In this document: in pieces, positions 59,601 to 64,000 of the stretch
Position numbering within the stretch: the stretch's first letter is position 1
Layout of the letters: each line of letters opens with the position of its first letter
NCBI RefSeq assembly: GCF_002999335.1
Contig: NW_020312591.1
Location: 124,001-188,000 of the forward strand
Direction of reading: 5' to 3'
DNA: 64,000 nucleotides
Origin: Cyclospora cayetanensis
Lineage: Eukaryota; Apicomplexa; Conoidasida; Eucoccidiorida; Eimeriidae
Notes under the pieces: model-generated
What the model was told of the DNA's origin: nothing
The model's database searches: none
The model's input: the letters and a program-made list of their open reading frames with translations, nothing else
Position numbers and translations under genes: made by a program

Positions 59601-61370
59601 TTTGAGAGACAGGGAAAATCTCGCACCAGGCTGTGGGCGTAGCGCCGGATGGACATGTGTTCGAGTCCGTATCGTTCGGCACTGGGCGTTTGCGGGTTGC
59701 GTGACTGGATTGTTCTTTATGAACGTGCTTGTCCTGAGTACATTACAATGATACCGTGCGGGATTAAGCTTGTGCGCTAGCCGGTGCTTGGTTCAGTATG
59801 TGGTTTTTAGGCGCCAGCTCAGTAATTCAACATGCAGTATTGTTTATTGCCTGCTAGGGTTGAAGGCAGGGCGTGTTCGAGCTGGCAATTGTACGGAGAG
59901 TCAAGGACAAAGCTACAGGTTGCTATGGTGATGAGGTATTGAGGGCCAGTGACAATACAATGTAAAGCGTTGGGATTTTTGCCAGCTGGTCGGAGCTCGG
60001 GTACGTGCAGACAAAGCCAGTGAGCGTTTAATGCGCAGGCTGCGGGTTTGCGGTTGTTTTTTGAGTTGCCGGAGTTAGTGCTGTGCTTCGAAGGTGGAGC
60101 AGCATGAAGGGTGGCTGGTGCACTTTGGTGCAGAGCTGGATATGCAGTGTTGGCTAGTTTTGTGAAAGCATTTGTGTGCGTGATGGGCTTTGGGGTTTGG
60201 CATCTTGGTTGTCAGAACTGCGTGTGTTGTGTCGAGTGAGCGTGTGATGGCGTTCGCAGTTGTAAGGAGTCCATGTTCACAGTGTGCTAGACAGCCTGCT
60301 TGTTGATGCTTGAGTGCAGTCTGCGGAGCGTACGGTTATGCCTGTTTTGTGGAAAAGTGCTTGGGCCTTGGTGAGGATGAGGCAATCCTTTTAGTAGTAC
60401 AGTGCGGGTGTGTTTTGCTTGCTAGGGTTGGATGCAGCTAATGTTTGCGTGGGTATTTTTGTGAGGGAGTGAATGGCGAAGTGGCGCCTTTGTAGAAGGC
60501 GAATGACGTGTGGGGTCGTAGTGAGAAATTAGTGTGGAGGCTTGATATTGGTGGTACGGGTATGGGACTGAGTACATGGAGATTTCAGTGAGTGTTTGTA
60601 GCGCAGGCTGTTTTGTGGGCTTGTGCTTTGGACTTTCCAAAGCACTGTCCTCCATCGAAGGTCGAGCGACATTGGGTTTGGCGGGTACCGCTGAAAGCAG
60701 AGATAGATAGCATGTATTTGGTTCTTCTGTGAATGTATGTGCGTGCTTGTTCGCCGTTGGCATTTGCTATGTTGGTTGTCAAACAAAGAACGCCCTTTCC
60801 TCTTGGTATATGTTCGAGTCCGCCGATGTGAGTGGTGGATGTTTGCACTGTGGTGGCGTATATGTTTGTTCATGTTTGGTGGTGGTTTGGGTAGATTGTG
60901 ATAATACCTGGTTGTGGGGAGGTCTTTGAGCATTGGTGGGCACGAGCCACACAGTAGTACAGTGCGCGCGCATGCTTGCTGCGTACGAAGATTGGCTACA
61001 GGGCGTGTGGGCGTGGGCCCTTGCCTATGGGAGTGAATGGCGAAGTTGCATGCTAGTAGTGGGGGAACGATGGGTGGAATGGTAATGAAAATTCCATAGA
61101 GACGCAGGGGCATAATGCCTGTATCCTGAGTTGAGGAGAAAAAGATTTGGTCAGCGTCTTCGCCGAGGAGCGCTAGATAACAAGGAGGCACAGTAGTTAG
61201 GGTAGCGTCCGTGGAAAAAATTGTATTTTTTCTTTTTACCCTCAGATCTGAGGTATTATGCAGCGGCATTATTTCTGATCATGCGAAAATGCCAAACACG
61301 TTTGTCCGTGGATTTTGTGGGTGGGTCATTCTGAAAAGGAGTGTCGGATTTTTTCCCTCGTTGGATGTTT
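59600..61370. repeat. Diverged tandem array, about 565-580 bp unit, G/T-rich on the plus strand
   Basis: Landmarks recur at about the same interval. GTGAGCGTTTAATGCGCAGG (60022) and GTGAGTGTTTGTAGCGCAGG (60590). TTGGTTGTC (60206 and 60773). GTAGTACAGTGCG (60395 and 60954). GGGAGTGAATGGCGAAGT (60464 and 61027). CTGCTAGGGTTG (59851) and TTGCTAGGGTTG (60418). GTTCGAGTCCG (59657 and 60810). About three copies are present, heavily diverged. The plus strand is strongly enriched in G and T, so the minus strand gives a long artefactual Thr/His/Pro-rich open frame (61269-60529), which I do not call. Confidence 0.7.
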
Positions 61371-64000
61371 GGCTCTAGCTGTAGAGTAACCCAAGTGCTA
61401 AGGTTGCAGTGTATCCAAGGCTATGCTACGTGAGTTTGATCTGCAGCAGTAGTCAGAGGGTCCTGCGGGCTTACTCAAGTTGCCAATGGTCTCTTGGCTG
61501 AGGTGTGTCTAGACACAAAGTCGATGGCTGTCAGGTTGGCTCGCAAGGGGCTGCGTAAAATGAATCATGGGATGTATCTACAAATGTTTGCCTAAAAGCC
61601 ACAGCATGCATTGCTCCTATAATATTATTTCTTGTCATGTGGGAATACGGATGTGCAAGAATAGCGAAAGGATGGACAATTGCTGCCGTAGTTGTCTTGC
61701 ACTTCGTATGTGCAGCTCAGCTGCCATACACTGGTTAAAGAGGTCTTTGCCGAAGGATTCACATAGAAAAAGCAGTTTTAAAGCTCCTGAAAGAACTGAA
61801 GCCCTTTGACTAGTGTGTCGCTCATAAGGTTCCTGGTGGCTGCCAATGAGTTTGGTCGCGAGCTCATGCAATACTTGCATCCACCGAAGCCGTTAGGGTC
61901 TCTCTGTCAAATACATTTGTGAATATCTGTTACTGAGTGAGTGGCGGTTTCGCAATTTTTTTCCAGTGTTCGTGGGAGAGCTGATACTTCACAGCAATGT
62001 CAGGCACCATGCGGTTTGTTCAGAGGGAGCAAAGGCAGGCAGACGCATGCCGACGCGCTTTTGCAGGGGTGATAGGAACAGTGTAGATTGGTTCTACCTA
62101 GCTGTCATTCGACTCCAAAGAGTGAGGGTCGATATGTGCTAAGGCGCCGGTAGCAGCCACTTGTGTACGGAGCGGATGTATGTATAGTGAGGCAATTCTT
62201 ACTATTTGAGATTCTGTCGGGGTGTCGAGGAGCACGGGATTACCGGGGTCATGCCGGCAAATGGTGAAGGCATGGCAACCCTCTAACAAAGTAATTCGAA
62301 AGTGTTCTGATGTTCACTTGCTAATTCTTTGCCAGAGAGGAATTACATGGATTAGTAGTGCATTTAGTGGCTTTGCGTGAAAGCTTGTACGAGATCGGGT
62401 GTGCACTGACCCAGTGACTTCAGCTACAGATTGGATACGTCGAATTGTAGCTCCCGCCAACAATAGTAGCCCCCCAAACTGAAATCTGCTATCTCTTAAG
62501 CTGCTAGCGGCGGGCGAGCTAGCAGGGGAAATTCTTTCGGACAGCGCAACTCTTTAAAAGTATAGCAGTGCCATGGTCCAGTCTCACGGCCATAGTCGGT
62601 GGCATTGCCATTCAGCACCGCGCACGGTTTTTCATCAGCTGTTTCAAAGACTTTGCGTAAGCATCAGCTTAGCTGCTCTACGATCTGCATGTAGTGCGTT
62701 TACCACACTCATAATTTGCAGCTGTGGATTGCACAAAACGTACAGTGCTTCTTTGTATGTAGAATACGGCCTGACATTGATGCTTTCCTATAAGAGAAAC
62801 TAGCAGCTTGGTGATCACTGGCACTGCAATCAGGGAAGAGCCTCATTAACGTGTGTATTGAGCAGCTGCCCGCAAACATGGACGCACGTGGTGTAGTCCA
62901 GTAGAATATCTGTTTCATTGGAGTTTGGTGAGTGTGTAAAGGTCTGAGCCGCAGATCTAGTGAAAACTGTAATATGCTCGACACCGAGCCAGATAGTCAT
63001 GATTTAACAATCGGGGACCATCGAAAAAATGTTTCGGTGCTAGCTCTCGGCGATGTGAAGGAGTAGTTGCGTGGTAGGTGGACGTTTAGCGGTAGGAGGT
63101 GTTTGTAACAACTGTCCATATGAGCTTATGAGCGTTTCGCCCTGCTAAACGCTGTGGCAGCTCGTTGAAACGAACACATCTCTGCGCGCACGAGTGACAT
63201 GTGGCAAGTCTGCCTACCTCATGCACCGCATTCGATGTACCCGATAGCTTCTTTTCCGTTCTGCCCTCAATTTGCATACTCGGTGGCTTACGCTCTTCTA
63301 CAAAACAACGCATCTGCTGGCAGATGTACAAGCAGTTAGCGTATCGTGAAGGGATTACTGCTACGCGTTCCAAGGCTGGGTTGGCAGGGTATGCCAGACA
63401 TAGGACGAGCTGTATTCAGTAACCATTGCTCACAGTGAATTATAAGTTTTTTGAGAGAAATTGCACTGGCAGCAGCTGCTCTACGGCTTGCAAGAAGTAC
63501 GTCTATGAGATTCAGCAAATGCAGCTAAGCACGAAACGAAAATTTGCTGCGCGCCGTTGTATCGAGAACGCTCAGCAAACTCGCACTTTGCGGCTTAGAT
63601 GCAGGCACTATCAGGTTGGTGTTCACTCAACTTCCGAAAATGAAAAATACCGACCACATTGCTCACAGCGGAGGCAGTCTCGATTGGGCATGCGGCCTCT
63701 TGTTACGGCACAGCTCCTATTGTCATAGTAAACGTACTCGCTTGAAGAACTGAGATTTGAGAAATGGCTGACAGACCAGTACGCGCCGGGCTAGGGTTGT
63801 CTGCAGTCTGCTAAACCTATAGAATTTGCGGTGTCGATCCATTCGCTGTCAGCGATTTGCGAGGCGAGCTCCGTAGAGGCGCACAACAGCAATGGAGGGA
63901 GTGAAGGCCTGTGGAGTCAAAGAACAAATGCAAAGCCTGTGTCCGATTGCTATTGAGAGGACGCAGAGCTGTCGGCTGCTAAAGCGCTTTGTAGCGTGTC
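61371..64000. other. No secure gene
   Basis: Only short frames. Two plus-strand stretches at about 63206-63390 and 63556-63629 (VVSRTLSKLALCGLDAGTI, ending at CAG|GTTGG) have exon-like composition and might be exons of a gene running off the right edge. A minus-strand frame at 63518-63336 overlaps them, and I could not choose between strands. Confidence 0.4.

Noticed and set aside
59650..59680. tRNA T-arm-like GTTCGAGTCCG (also at 60810)
   Set aside because: No pairing stem on either side, no matching A box or acceptor stem; the words recur because of the repeat array.
60529..61269. Minus-strand open frame of 246 codons inside the G/T-rich array
   Set aside because: Its Thr/His/Pro/Ser-rich translation is what any C/A-rich strand gives, and it spans a repeat-unit boundary. 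No domain or splice context.

Overview
The window looks like nuclear DNA of a coccidian apicomplexan, most likely an Eimeria species. The evidence is (i) dense CAG/CTG trinucleotide tracts that code for poly-Gln, poly-Ala, poly-Ser or poly-Leu depending on frame and strand, (ii) intron-rich genes with GT-AG borders and pyrimidine-rich acceptors, (iii) apicomplexan-style cAMP-dependent kinase and TKL kinase genes, and (iv) alternation between repeat-rich and repeat-poor segments, as described for Eimeria chromosomes. The species cannot be fixed from sequence alone. No rRNA, tRNA or CRISPR was recognised. Gene models were built by hand, by matching splice sites and codon phase; all functions are inferred from motifs.

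Layout: 1-2.8 kb is repeat-rich with two short tandem arrays and no secure gene. 3-6 kb is repeat-poor and holds a decayed Ty3/gypsy-like retrotransposon piece. 6.7-12.2 kb (+) holds a 15-exon gene for a PX domain joined to a WD40 propeller and an acidic Gln-rich tail; every exon junction keeps phase. 12.9-19 kb (-) holds three genes of unknown function: a two-exon 340-residue protein, a probable multi-exon membrane protein, and a long low-complexity protein. 20.2-21 kb (-) holds a small multi-exon gene. 22.4-24.5 kb (+) holds a 697-codon low-complexity protein. 24.8-31.4 kb (+) holds a large TPR-plus-TKL-kinase gene whose homopolymer-rich linker contains the longest CAG tracts of the window.

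Near 31.4 kb the character changes abruptly: CAG tracts stop, base composition becomes more AT-rich and even, and coding DNA falls into short exons. 33.5-36.3 kb (+) holds an eight-exon catalytic subunit of cAMP-dependent protein kinase, the best-supported gene here. 38-43.7 kb (-) carries exons of one or two unrecognised genes. 44.3-50.5 kb (+) holds a multi-exon gene for a multipass membrane protein with a coiled-coil part. Further retrotransposon relics lie near 37 and 52 kb. A short secreted/membrane protein exon lies at 57.8 kb. From about 59.6 to 61.4 kb there is a G/T-rich array of diverged repeats about 565-580 bp long. The last 2.6 kb have no secure gene.

Functional theme: two kinases (cAMP/PKA and TKL) and one phosphoinositide-binding scaffold suggest signalling and membrane-traffic genes set among lineage-specific proteins of unknown role. 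Linkage here does not imply co-regulation, since these are independent eukaryotic transcription units.
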